A stretch of DNA of 64,000 bases from JAXHLG01 sp034522495 (GTDB lineage: Bacteria; Patescibacteriota; Minisyncoccia; Moranbacterales; DUUL01). The stretch lies in contig JAXHLG010000002.1 in NCBI GenBank assembly GCA_034522495.1, positions 310,001 through 374,000 of the forward strand, written 5' to 3'. Within the stretch, counting starts at the first letter, position 1. Each line of letters starts with the position of its first letter. Shown here piece by piece: positions 43,417 through 52,585 of the stretch. Under the pieces are notes generated by a model that was not told where the DNA came from, ran no database searches, and worked only from the letters and a program-made list of their open reading frames with translations. A program made the position numbers and the translations under genes.

Positions 43417-44568
43417 ATGTCCCGGGAAGGAAAAAGCAAGATTCAAATAAGCAAAGAACTGGGAATAAGAAAAGCAACTATTATAGAATGGCTCAAGCAG
43501 GACAAGTATCAAGACAAGAGAGGTTGGAAAAAGGACAAAGCAAGGAAATACACGGACAAGCGAGTCGGGGAAAAAATCTGCCAGCTCAGGGAAGATAGAA
43601 TATTGGAAAAGAGTTACTTCATCGGCAGCGAATACCTGCAAATGGATTATGCCAATAATTATCCCTGCGAAGAGCTGCCATCGGATTGGTTTATCAAAGA
43701 AACAATCAGGAGAAATAATCTTCAAACCAGGAAGCCGAAAAAGAGAAAAAAGGGCGGAGCGGAATATTTGCTTTTTCCGTCAAGATCGATCAAGAGTTTG
43801 GGACATATCCACCAATCCGGAGATTTTATCGGAAAGAAATATATTAGCGGGAGATCCGAGCCTGTGAACATACTTTCTACCAGCTACTACTTTCCCTTCA
43901 AGCTGTATGAAATAGCCAGACTGCCGGCGGAAAAGGCTGTATATGCGATAGAAAAGCTTTATCTGCAATGGCAGATTTATCCCATCCCCGATGTATTCCG
44001 TATGGATAACGGGCTGCAATTCAGAGGAACAGCGAGTGGCAAGAGATCATTGGGAAAATTTGTGATCTTCCTCTTGAACCTCGGTGTTACTCCGTTGTTT
44101 GGAGCTCCGTCAAAACCTTGGAATAATCCTCACGTTGAAGGCCACAACAGAGTTTTCAATGAAAAAGTCTGGAAAAGAAACCATTTCAAAGATTTAAATC
44201 AGATTGACAATGAATGCGATAGATTTAATGCTGAAGGAAAAGAACTGTTCCGATTCAAGTATTCCAATTTTATCATAAACAATTATCAATTATGCAATTT
44301 TCTTGAAAAGAAGCATCAAATTAAAATCAACAGATTAGAGACAGTTAAAAACAAGAAAATCTGTTTTGTCCGTTTCGCTGAATCTTTTGAAGAAAAAGGC
44401 AATGCATTTTTTACTATTATGAATGAACAAGTTGCCGTTCCGGAAAAATATACCCATCAATTTGTATTCGCTGAATGGTATCTTGATAAAGAGGAATTGA
44501 TAATTTATTCAGAATACAAGAAAGAACGAACAATGATCAGGAAAATGAAATTTGAAATAAATTGCTAG
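43417..44568 (+). CDS. DDE (rve-type) transposase, copy 1
   Basis: 383 residues. A helix-turn-helix at about 8-35 (KIQISKELGIRKATIIEWLKQ) is followed by an integrase-like core: GDFIGKKYI, FRMDNGLQF and PWNNPHVEGHN hold the likely D, D and E, with 43 residues between the last two. The single-ORF layout is closest to IS481-like elements, but I do not assign a family firmly. A short frame from ATG 43373 (MKKNEAKK) overlaps through an A8 run, and a -1 shift there would fuse it to this frame as KFQQAHKMSREG. Confidence 0.9.
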   Translation: MSREGKSKIQISKELGIRKATIIEWLKQDKYQDKRGWKKDKARKYTDKRVGEKICQLREDRILEKSYFIGSEYLQMDYANNYPCEELPSDWFIKETIRRNNLQTRKPKKRKKGGAEYLLFPSRSIKSLGHIHQSGDFIGKKYISGRSEPVNILSTSYYFPFKLYEIARLPAEKAVYAIEKLYLQWQIYPIPDVFRMDNGLQFRGTASGKRSLGKFVIFLLNLGVTPLFGAPSKPWNNPHVEGHNRVFNEKVWKRNHFKDLNQIDNECDRFNAEGKELFRFKYSNFIINNYQLCNFLEKKHQIKINRLETVKNKKICFVRFAESFEEKGNAFFTIMNEQVAVPEKYTHQFVFAEWYLDKEELIIYSEYKKERTMIRKMKFEINC

Positions 44569-44622
44569 TACGGTTTTATATCAAATTAAGCAATTAACAT
44601 TTTACAATTAACTTTTCTTACC

Positions 44623-44706
44623 GCCGGAGCGGGCTTCCAGCCCGGTCCTGAGGTTTCGAAAAGCCAAAAGACAAACCCAAGGACCGATCCGGAGGATCGC
44701 TCCAGC
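44623..44706. repeat. GC-rich hairpin repeat R2, cargo subtype
   Basis: Left GGAGCGGGCTTCCAGCCCGG, right CCGATCCGGAGGATCGCTCC. The loop has GAGGTTTCGAAAAGCC and not the CCATGGATTC loop of chromosomal copies. Confidence 0.8.
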
Positions 44707-44996
44707 TAAAATGAAATCTTCAATTCGAATTTTTTAATTTTTATTGAATTTTTATTGGAATAATTTTTATTTTTCTCTAACAATTCATTTTGTAACACAT
44801 TTCAAATTTTTTCATTACAAATTCATTTCAAATTAAAAATTAAAAATTCCCCGTCCTGCTGGAGCGGGCTTCCAGCCCGTTCCATTGTTTTTGTAAAACT
44901 CGTGAACCGATGACATTTTTCCTCACTTCTTGCTACTCATCCCTTAATTCTACAATAAGCGCGTTGCTAGAAAATTGAGTGCCCCGCTGGGAAAAT

Positions 44997-45024
44997 GCCC
45001 TTCCAAGAAGAGGGGTTTTTTTAT
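44997..45024 (+). terminator. possible terminator hairpin
   Basis: GCCCTTC-CAA-GAAGAGGGG followed by a seven-T run; one bulge. Confidence 0.45.
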
Positions 45025-45047
45025 TGGAAAAAGATTCTTTAGGCTAA

Positions 45048-45070
45048 GCAATACGCGTTTAGCGTATTGC
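45048..45070. repeat. perfect 9-bp stem-loop
   Basis: GCAATACGC, loop GTTTA, GCGTATTGC. It lies 187 bp before the methyltransferase gene; role unknown. Confidence 0.7.
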
Positions 45071-45256
45071 CCCGGATTAGATAAGCATTTTCTCCGGCGG
45101 GGCTGCCAAGCATATCTCTCCAATCGAAGCGAAAGCTGAAGATTTTTAGATGGAAAATTGAGTGCCCCGCTAAAATATTGCTACAACAATATTTATAAAG
45201 AAAGAAAAATGTTAAAATTAATGTATATATTTTAGTAAGCCATTAGTCAAATATAA

Positions 45257-46021
45257 GTGGAATTATTTTACTATCTATTGATTGCTCTGGGATTGAACGT
45301 TGCCATGTTTATTCCGGCCTATAAATTCAAGACTGACAAGCTGACTGATTTAAGTTATGGCTTAACCTTTGTTATTTTGGCTGTTCTGGTGTTGTTTTTA
45401 AACTCGATTACTGAAGCTAAAATAATATTAACTTTGATGGTGATCGCCTGGGGTTTGAGATTAGGGGGATTTCTTTTTCTCAGGGTTAGGAAATTCAAGA
45501 AAGACTCAAGATTTGACGGGATGCGGGAATCTTTTTTTAGATTCTTTAGGTTCTGGTTTTTGCAGGGCTTGACTGCATGGGTCGTTCTCGTTCCGGCGCT
45601 ATTTTTTATATCCTCCGGAGGAGATAGCGTTTTGTGGGCAGGGTTTTTTATCTGGCTGGCCGGGTTGATAATCGAAGCAACCGCTGATTGGCAAAAATAT
45701 CGATTCAGCCAAAAAAAAGAAAACCAAGGTAGGTTTATTCAAGAGGGGCTTTGGAATTATTCCCGGCACCCCAATTATTTCGGCGAAATTCTGTGCTGGG
45801 TTGGAGTTTACATCTTTGTCTTTCCCGGCTTAAGCGGATTAGAACCCTTACTGGCCTTGATCAGTCCTCTATTTATCATAAGCCTGCTTTTGTTTATCAG
45901 CGGCATTCCGCCCTTGGAAAAATTCGCCGACCAAAAATGGGGAAAGGAAAAAGCTTACCAAGAATACAAAAAAAGCACCAGCATTTTAGTCCCTTGGTTT
46001 AAGAAACAAGGAAAAAAGTAG
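45257..46021 (+). CDS. DUF1295 / isoprenylcysteine-methyltransferase-like membrane enzyme
   Basis: 254 residues from a GTG start, with six or seven membrane helices. The C-terminal GLWNYSRHPNYFGEI is the cofactor-binding signature shared by DUF1295, steroid 5-alpha-reductase and ICMT families; EKAYQEYKKSTSILVPWF closes the protein as usual. It may modify lipids or lipid-linked groups; the substrate is unknown. It is the first cargo gene of the composite transposon. A GGAGCGGG hairpin follows its stop. No SD is seen. Confidence 0.85.
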   Translation: MELFYYLLIALGLNVAMFIPAYKFKTDKLTDLSYGLTFVILAVLVLFLNSITEAKIILTLMVIAWGLRLGGFLFLRVRKFKKDSRFDGMRESFFRFFRFWFLQGLTAWVVLVPALFFISSGGDSVLWAGFFIWLAGLIIEATADWQKYRFSQKKENQGRFIQEGLWNYSRHPNYFGEILCWVGVYIFVFPGLSGLEPLLALISPLFIISLLLFISGIPPLEKFADQKWGKEKAYQEYKKSTSILVPWFKKQGKK

Positions 46022-46469
46022 CAAGGAGTAAGGAAAAATTTTAATTTTTAATTCGAAATTTGAATTGAATTTTTAATGAAAAAATTTGAAATTATTCTGC
46101 TAGAGCGGGCTTCCAGCCCGGTCCTGAGGTTTTGAAAAGCCAAAGGACAAACCCAAGGACCGATCCAGAGGATCGCTCCAGCTAAAGATTACAAAATGAA
46201 TTGTTAGAAAATTAAAAATTACACTAATAAAAATTCAATAAAAATTCAAAATTTTGAATTAAAAATTCTCCCTTGCTACTATTGCTAGCCCCTTGCTAAA
46301 ATAAGTTTTTTTGAAAGTTAATCAGTTTGTGTTTTGAGAATGTTTGAAGTTTGTGTTTTAGTAAATACTTGTTCTTTGTTGCTTGTTCCTTAATTCTTCA
46401 AAAAGCGCGTTGACTCTTTTTTGGAAATAAAATAAAATGAGATCAAGGTAAAGAATTAACTCAATTCCA
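46022..46469. other. cargo spacer with R2 hairpin inside AT-rich palindrome
   Basis: No gene seen. An R2 cargo-subtype copy (46099-46182) sits between AATTTTTAATTCGAAATTTG and its mirrored counterpart (46210-46272), that is, one hairpin nested in the loop of another. Confidence 0.7.
46099..46182. repeat. GC-rich hairpin repeat R2, cargo subtype
   Basis: GAGCGGGCTTCCAGCCCGG and CCGATCCAGAGGATCGCTCC arms; loop GAGGTTTTGAAAAGCC. Confidence 0.8.
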
Positions 46470-46874
46470 ATGAAAAATCAAAAACCTAAAAAACCTAAAA
46501 AACCCGAAGGCATTAGCGAAGAAAACAGAGAAGTTTTTACCGGCACTCAAGTCGGAGCTCTGGTTGAAGACTTGAATGACAATATTAAGCTTATGGCTGA
46601 GAATTTAGTCGGCACCAATCAGAGAATCGACAATCTGGAAAACAGATTTGATAATTTCCAAGAAGAAATGTATGAATTTCGCGACAACGCCATGGAGGAA
46701 TTCGACCGCATCAATGAAAGATTTGATAATATTGAAAGCCGATTAGACAACATTGAATCTGAAATTAAAGAAATCAAAAAAAAGATCGACAAAAAAGCCG
46801 GCAAAAAAGAAGTGATGGCCAAAATCAAATTCTTGGAAAAAGAACTGGCCGAATTGAAAGCCAAGGTGGAATAG
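46470..46874 (+). CDS. coiled-coil protein
   Basis: 134 residues, basic at the start and then almost wholly heptad repeats (RIDNLENRFDNFQEEMYE, RINERFDNIESRLDNIESEI), ending in a short KFLEKELAELKAKVE helix. Such proteins are common in CPR genomes as conserved hypotheticals and probably form elongated oligomers. There is no membrane segment or signal. It lies in the transposon cargo between two hairpin-rich spacers, upstream of the surface-protein gene. Confidence 0.75.
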   Translation: MKNQKPKKPKKPEGISEENREVFTGTQVGALVEDLNDNIKLMAENLVGTNQRIDNLENRFDNFQEEMYEFRDNAMEEFDRINERFDNIESRLDNIESEIKEIKKKIDKKAGKKEVMAKIKFLEKELAELKAKVE

Positions 46875-47491
46875 GCATTAAGGGACAAGTAGCAAGGGGG
46901 AGTTTTTAATTTGCCACCGCCCTGCGGGGTCCCGCATTCAATAATTTGAATTTAAATAGCGAGAAAATTCTAAATTTTTAAACAATTTTTAATAAATCAA
47001 TTTGAATTTATTACAAAAATGAATTGTTAGAAAATTAAAAATTATTCCAATAAAAATTCAATAAAAATTAAAAATTTTGAATTTAAAATTGAATTTCTGC
47101 TGGAGCGGGTTTCCAGCCCGGTCCCGAGGTTTCGAAAAACCCAAGGACAATCCTCTTGCCGGAGCGGGCTTCCCTTGGTACGTACTTTTAGCTTTACGTA
47201 CCCGGCCCGGTCCTCAAACTTAGGTTTCAATCCCATGGACCGATCCGGAGGATTGCTCCAGCTAAAAGGAATTTTCAATTCAAAATTTTCAATTCGAAAT
47301 GAATTTTTAATAAATCAATTTGAATTTATTACAAAAATGAATTGTTAGAAAATTAAAAATTATTCCAATAAAAATTCAATAAAAATTCAAAATTTCAAAT
47401 TAAAAATTCCCCCTTCCCCTCCCTTGCCCCTTTCAAAAAAACATGCTAAATTATTATTAGAGATTTGCCAATAAAAATTTAAATACAAAAA
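46875..47491. other. cargo spacer with nested R2 hairpins
   Basis: No gene seen. A CCCTGCGGGGTCCCGC palindrome (about 46920), two mirrored AT-rich AATAAAAATTCAATAAAAATT blocks (46985-47095 and 47275-47412) and a double R2 copy (47099-47262). Confidence 0.7.
47099..47262. repeat. two nested R2 hairpin copies with inserted stem-loop
   Basis: One R2 left half is followed by a second copy whose GC stem is interrupted by GGTACGTA-N10-TACGTACC, an 8-bp perfect hairpin. Confidence 0.75.
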
Positions 47492-50400
47492 ATGCCAAAA
47501 GAAACCGAAAAAGAGCCGGCCCGGGAGGGGGAAAGCCAAGAAGGCTTCCTCCGGCGCCGCAAAACCCCTTTCCTCTACGCCCTGGCTCTCTTCCTGGTCC
47601 TGACCTTCCTCAAGCTGGCCACCGCCGATATCTTCCAAAAGCTGGTGGAAGCGTTTCTGACCTTCCTGCCCATGGCCATCATCCTCTACATAGCCCTGGC
47701 TTCTTACCTGGAAGGTAGAAAAGCCAAAGACCGGGCCGGACGCAACCGGATCCGCTTCCATCACCTCAAGAACGGACTCTTCCTGCTCTTCATCACCCTC
47801 CTTTTCTACCTCCTCTACTCCCCGGCCTCCTTCTCTCCCACCCTCTCCTCCCTCAAAAGCTCCCTCCAAATCTTCTCCAAAGAAAACTTCTTCCTCTTGG
47901 CCGCCTACCTCTCCCTCTTCCTGCTGGCCCTCTCTGTGTTTTTCTTCTTCCGCAAAAAAAGAACCCTCTCCTTCTCCCAAGCCTTCAAAAAAACCATCAT
48001 CCCCTATTTCTTCTTCCTCGTCTTCCTCTTTTCCCTCTCGGCCTTCGCCTACCCCCGGGCCTACTCCCCCCTGACCAATTCCCTGGGAGATATTATCTAC
48101 ACCCTCTCGGGTGAAAAAGTCAAAGTCCTCAAACCCGAAACCGCCGCCTACCAAAAATTGGGCTCCCTCTCCCAGACCGCCAAAAGCCTCCAGTCCTCCC
48201 TCTCCCAAACCCGGGAGAACCTCTCCCAAAATGTCCAGACCGCCCGCAAAGACTTCCAAGACGACCTGAAAAACACCAAGGAAGACCTCTCTCAAAACAT
48301 CATCAAATCCAACGAGGACTTGAAAAGAAAACTCTCCGAAGACATCGAAGACAAGCTCAGCGTCCACGGCGCCACCATGAAAGGGAACTTGACCCTGGAG
48401 GACAACCTCAAAGCCAAAGACACCATCTATTCCCGCGACATCCTCCCCGAGAGCGACGACTCCTACGACCTGGGCTCCCCCTCTTCCCACTACCGGAACC
48501 TCTACATCCAAAACATTCACGGCTCCTCCCCGGTCACCATCGGCAACCACGGCTCCACCCACTCTCTGGGCGAGGCCGACGACCTCATAGTCTCCGGCTC
48601 TTTGGAAGTGGACGGAACCCTCCACGCCGACGGCAATATCAACCTCCACGGCCACACGATAGAGAATCTCCAAGACCCCCAGGCCTCCCAGGACGCCGCC
48701 ACCAAGCTTTACGTGGACAACCAACTGGGCCAGGCCACCCTTTTTGAAAAACAAGATCAAACCGTCTTCACCGAAACCGACGGAGATAATCTGGACATCC
48801 AAACAGGCTCCCTCCTGGCCTCCGGCCTGCAGATCTCCTCCTCCCTCTCCCTGCCGGAGAACTCCGTAACCAACCAATTCCTCCAGAATTCCCAAATCCC
48901 CCTTGCCCTGGGCGAAGGCCTCTCCGGAGGTTCCACTCTCACTCTGGGAGAAGCCTACACCCTCTCCTCCTCTCTGGGCTCGCAAATTGAAGCAAGCGAA
49001 ATTCAAACTGATTCCCTCGGCTTCGCCCAATTCTCCGACTCCATGACTCTCGACGCCGGCGCTGAAATCGACCTCTCCGGCCACAATTTCACCCTCAATC
49101 TCTCCTCCTCCGGCGATTTCCGGATAGAAGACGAAGGAACACTCGAGCACATCTTCGACTCCTCCGGCAACGTCGGCCTCGGCATGGCCAGCCCCTCCTA
49201 CAAGCTGGACGTAGACGGAACGGTCAACGCTCAAGACTACTACTACCAAGGCTCCACTCTCTCTATCTCCGCCAGCCTCGGCGAAGGCCTCTCCGGAGAC
49301 GACTCTCTCATTCTGGGAGAAGCCTTCTCCCTCTCCTCTATTCTGGGCGACAGCATCTCCGCCGACGAAGTGGACAACAACACTCTCAACTTCGCCCAAT
49401 TCTCCGATTCTCTCTCCTTGGACGCCGACACCTCCCTCAGCTTTTCCACCCATGACTTCTCCTTCAACCTCTCCGACTCCGGCGACCTGAAAATCCAAGA
49501 CGAGGGAGTAACCGAGCATATCTTCACCTCCGGCGGCCAAGTGGGCATCGGCACGGACAGCCCCTCCTATCTTTTGGACGCCGGCGGAACCGTTAACGCC
49601 CAGAGCTACTATCTCAACGGCTCCGCCCTCGCCGCCGCCGACGTCAATGCCCTCCCCCAAGCAAACCCTATCCTTACCACCAACCTGCAAACCTCCTCCT
49701 TCTACCTCTCCGGCGACGGCGGCAATGAAGGCATCTACATCGACGCCCAGGGAGACGTGGGCATCAACACCGATTCCCCCAAAACCGACCTGGATGTTCA
49801 AGGCGCTCTCAAAACCGGCTTTCGCGACTCGGCCTGCGACTCCGACCGGGAAGGAGCTCAGAGATACTCTCCCGACCAGCAGGCTATGAACTACTGCGAC
49901 GGCAGTGACTGGCGGCAGTACAACACTCCGGGGTGTCCCTCCACCGTCGAGGACGCGGACGGCAACACCTACAAGACGGTTCAAATCGGAGACCAGTGCT
50001 GGATGGCGGAGAATTTAAACGTGGGAGTGATGGTGGACTCGGTCGACACCGGCGCTACCCACTCCGATGTTTCCGACAACGGCACTATTGAAAAATACTG
50101 CTACGGCAACGACCCCGCCAACTGCGAAACCGACGGGGGGCTTTACGACTGGAACGAGGCGATGGGATACACGACAACCGAAGGCGCTCAAGGAATCTGC
50201 CCGGCCGGCTGGCATATTCCCACCGATGAGGAATTCAAAACCCTGGAGCAGCAATTGGGGATGAGTAGCGCCGAAGCCGACGACACCTTCTGGAGGGGAA
50301 CCGACGAGGGCGACAAGCTCAAAGTCCGGGACAAATGCGAAGCCGGCGAGAACTGCGACGCCTCTCTTTTCAGCGCCCTTATGGCAGGCTACCGGCACCA

Positions 50401-50567
50401 CGAGGGTCCGTTTCTTTTATCGAGGCGCGAGCACGGACTTTTGGTCTTCCAGCGAGAGTAGCTCCTCTCACGCGTGGAGGCGGCTCCTGTACCGGGGCAA
50501 CTCCGACGTCCACCGGAAGACCTGTTATAAGGAGAGCGGGTTTTCTTTCCGCTGCCTCAAGGACTGA
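47492..50567 (+). pseudogene. large membrane-anchored fibre protein with C-terminal FISUMP domain, frameshifted near the end
   Basis: Translation as it stands stops at 50459 after 989 residues. Several hydrophobic helices (about 25-190) anchor the protein. A coiled coil (215-290) follows, then fibre repeats (NVGLGMASPSYKLDVDG, QVGIGTDSPSYLLDA, DVGINTDSPKTDLDV) like those of the gene at 1-6938. From about 810 comes a FISUMP (Fib_succ_major) domain: DADGNTYKTVQIGDQCWMAENL and GICPAGWHIPTDEEFK. After 50418 the frame breaks: the +1 frame gives FYRGASTDFWSSSESS then GFSFRCLKD and TGA at 50565-50567, the expected end of the domain. One extra base in TTTCTTTT (50411-50418) explains it. This could be an error, decay or phase variation. 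It is the main cargo of the composite transposon. Confidence 0.85.
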
Positions 50568-50877
50568 TTCGACCCTTTGACAATTCGACAATTTGATTTG
50601 CTCCCCCTTGAGGGGGCGGGGGGGTGTATGAATAAAATTTTTAATTCGAAATTTTTAATTTTTAAACAATTTTTAATGAAACAATTTGAAATTGTTACCG
50701 CTGGAGCGGGCTTCCAGCCCGGTCCTAAGGTTTAGGCTCCAACCCCAAGAACCGATCCGGAGGATCGCTCCGGCGCAAAACTTGCCTAAGGAATTAAAAA
50801 TTATTTCAATAAAAATTCACTAAAAATTTCAAATTAAAAACTAAAAATTGATTCTCCATAAAAACTAAAAATTATCC
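50568..50877. other. cargo spacer with R2 hairpin inside AT-rich arms
   Basis: No gene seen. AATTTTTAATTCGAAATTTT words (50636-50690) and mirrored AATTATTTCAATAAAAATTC words (50790-50850) enclose the R2 copy 50700-50775. Confidence 0.7.
50700..50775. repeat. GC-rich hairpin repeat R2, cargo subtype
   Basis: GCTGGAGCGGGCTTCCAGCC and CCGATCCGGAGGATCGCTCC arms. Confidence 0.8.
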
Positions 50878-51237
50878 ATGAAATATGACTTAGAGCAAAG
50901 AACAGTCCAATTTAGTGAAAAAGTTATAGATCTGGTAAAATCAGTTAAAATTAATTCTGTAAATAAATCGATTGTCAATCAATTAACACGCTCAGCCACT
51001 TCAGTGGGAGCCAATTATTGCGAAGCCAATGGCGCTAGTTCTAAAAAGGATTTCAAGAATAAAATTTACATATGTAAAAAAGAATCCAAGGAAACAATGT
51101 ATTGGTTGCGGTTGTTGGCAAAAACAAATCCCGAAAAAATAGAAGAAATTAGAATATTGTGGAAAGAAATTCAAGAATTTACCATGATTTTTTCTAAAAT
51201 AATTTCTACTATTAAAAACGGTAAAAAGAAAGAATAG
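50878..51237 (+). CDS. four-helix-bundle protein (S23/IVS-type) in transposon cargo
   Basis: A 119-residue S23-family protein: YDLEQRTVQFSEKVIDL, LTRSATSVGANYCEANGA, then FKNKIYICKKESKETMYWLRLL. It is more divergent from the two others in the window than they are from each other. It ends 11 bp before insertion-sequence copy 2. The preceding spacer has AT-rich repeat words, but a matching right arm is not visible, perhaps removed by the insertion sequence. It lies beside a FISUMP gene; related Avd proteins assist diversity-generating retroelements, but no reverse transcriptase is present here. Confidence 0.85.
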   Translation: MKYDLEQRTVQFSEKVIDLVKSVKINSVNKSIVNQLTRSATSVGANYCEANGASSKKDFKNKIYICKKESKETMYWLRLLAKTNPEKIEEIRILWKEIQEFTMIFSKIISTIKNGKKKE

Positions 51238-51248
51238 CTAAAGGCTAA

Positions 51249-52585
51249 GGGCTAGGTTTGAAATAAAAGCGTACCCCCCTAGCCTTGATTTTTCAGGGTA
51301 CTGATATTACACTAATCGGATTCGCTATGAATCTATTTTTAAGCAATTAATGTAATTTCAGTACTATGAAAAAGAATGAGGCTAAAAAAAATTTCAGCAA
51401 GCCCATAAGATGTCCCGGGAAGGAAAAAGCAAGATTCAAATAAGCAAAGAACTGGGAATAAGAAAAGCAACTATTATAGAATGGCTCAAGCAGGACAAGT
51501 ATCAAGACAAGAGAGGTTGGAAAAAGGACAAAGCAAGGAAATACACGGACAAGCGAGTCGGGGAAAAAATCTGCCAGCTCAGGGAAGATAGAATATTGGA
51601 AAAGAGTTACTTCATCGGCAGCGAATACCTGCAAATGGATTATGCCAATAATTATCCCTGCGAAGAGCTGCCATCGGATTGGTTTATCAAAGAAACAATC
51701 AGGAGAAATAATCTTCAAACCAGGAAGCCGAAAAAGAGAAAAAAGGGCGGAGCGGAATATTTGCTTTTTCCGTCAAGATCGATCAAGAGTTTGGGACATA
51801 TCCACCAATCCGGAGATTTTATCGGAAAGAAATATATTAGCGGGAGATCCGAGCCTGTGAACATACTTTCTACCAGCTACTACTTTCCCTTCAAGCTGTA
51901 TGAAATAGCCAGACTGCCGGCGGAAAAGGCTGTATATGCGATAGAAAAGCTTTATCTGCAATGGCAGATTTATCCCATCCCCGATGTATTCCGTATGGAT
52001 AACGGGCTGCAATTCAGAGGAACAGCGAGTGGCAAGAGATCATTGGGAAAATTTGTGATCTTCCTCTTGAACCTCGGTGTTACTCCGTTGTTTGGAGCTC
52101 CGTCAAAACCTTGGAATAATCCTCACGTTGAAGGCCACAACAGAGTTTTCAATGAAAAAGTCTGGAAAAGAAACCATTTCAAAGATTTAAATCAGATTGA
52201 CAATGAATGCGATAGATTTAATGCTGAAGGAAAAGAACTGTTCCGATTCAAGTATTCCAATTTTATCATAAACAATTATCAATTATGCAATTTTCTTGAA
52301 AAGAAGCATCAAATTAAAATCAACAGATTAGAGACAGTTAAAAACAAGAAAATCTGTTTTGTCCGTTTCGCTGAATCTTTTGAAGAAAAAGGCAATGCAT
52401 TTTTTACTATTATGAATGAACAAGTTGCCGTTCCGGAAAAATATACCCATCAATTTGTATTCGCTGAATGGTATCTTGATAAAGAGGAATTGATAATTTA
52501 TTCAGAATACAAGAAAGAACGAACAATGATCAGGAAAATGAAATTTGAAATAAATTGCTAGTACGGTTTTATATCAAATTAAGCA
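51249..52585 (+). mobile_element. insertion sequence, copy 2
   Basis: It has the same length and, as far as read, the same sequence as copy 1, at an offset of 7,993 bp. The right end abuts CTTAG (52586-52590). Confidence 0.9.
51410..52561 (+). CDS. DDE (rve-type) transposase, copy 2
   Basis: Identical in protein sequence to the transposase of copy 1 (383 residues; GDFIGKKYI, FRMDNGLQF, PHVEGHN). The identity implies recent duplication or continuing gene conversion, and both copies look intact, so the composite may still be able to move. Confidence 0.9.
   Translation: MSREGKSKIQISKELGIRKATIIEWLKQDKYQDKRGWKKDKARKYTDKRVGEKICQLREDRILEKSYFIGSEYLQMDYANNYPCEELPSDWFIKETIRRNNLQTRKPKKRKKGGAEYLLFPSRSIKSLGHIHQSGDFIGKKYISGRSEPVNILSTSYYFPFKLYEIARLPAEKAVYAIEKLYLQWQIYPIPDVFRMDNGLQFRGTASGKRSLGKFVIFLLNLGVTPLFGAPSKPWNNPHVEGHNRVFNEKVWKRNHFKDLNQIDNECDRFNAEGKELFRFKYSNFIINNYQLCNFLEKKHQIKINRLETVKNKKICFVRFAESFEEKGNAFFTIMNEQVAVPEKYTHQFVFAEWYLDKEELIIYSEYKKERTMIRKMKFEINC

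Larger units (their letters stand above)
43256..44592 (+). mobile_element. insertion sequence, copy 1
   Basis: Bounds are set by the extent of identity with copy 2 and by the target duplication. Subterminal 18-bp inverted repeats TTTGAAATAAAAGCGTAC (43264-43281) and GTACGGTTTTATATCAAA (44568-44585) match at 16 positions. One DDE transposase is encoded. A long inverted repeat (43305-43318 with 43358-43371) covers the leader. Confidence 0.9.
44593..45256. other. cargo spacer with hairpins
   Basis: No gene seen. Two R2 copies (44623-44706; truncated 44857-44912) lie around an AT-rich AATTTTTATTGAATTTTTA hairpin. GAAAATTGAGTGCCCCGCT is present directly at about 44970 and 45152. A terminator-like hairpin (44997-45024) and a perfect stem-loop (45048-45070) lie between. 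Confidence 0.7.
43256..52585 (+). mobile_element. 9.33-kb composite transposon carrying a surface-protein cargo
   Basis: Two apparently identical 1,337-bp insertion sequences in direct orientation (43256-44592, 51249-52585) bound a 6.66-kb cargo: membrane methyltransferase, coiled-coil protein, FISUMP surface protein, four-helix-bundle protein and five hairpin repeats of a subtype not seen outside. The 5-bp CTTAG flanks the outer ends only; the inner flanks do not match each other. The split gene outside rejoins in frame. Together these show that the whole unit moved as one. Confidence 0.88.

Noticed and set aside
47387..49984. An 865-codon open frame on the minus strand opposite the FISUMP fibre gene
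   Set aside because: It mirrors the GC-rich, C/T-biased codons of the plus-strand gene; its Gly/Val/Glu-rich text has no domain, and the plus strand has clear fibre and FISUMP signatures.
50878..51237. A diversity-generating retroelement, suggested by a FISUMP gene beside an Avd-like four-helix-bundle gene
   Set aside because: No reverse transcriptase and no template repeat of the FISUMP 3' end were seen in the window.
44593..51248. Integron or phage origin of the cargo
   Set aside because: No integrase, attC-like sites or phage structural and packaging genes were seen; the two IS copies and the target duplication explain the boundaries.
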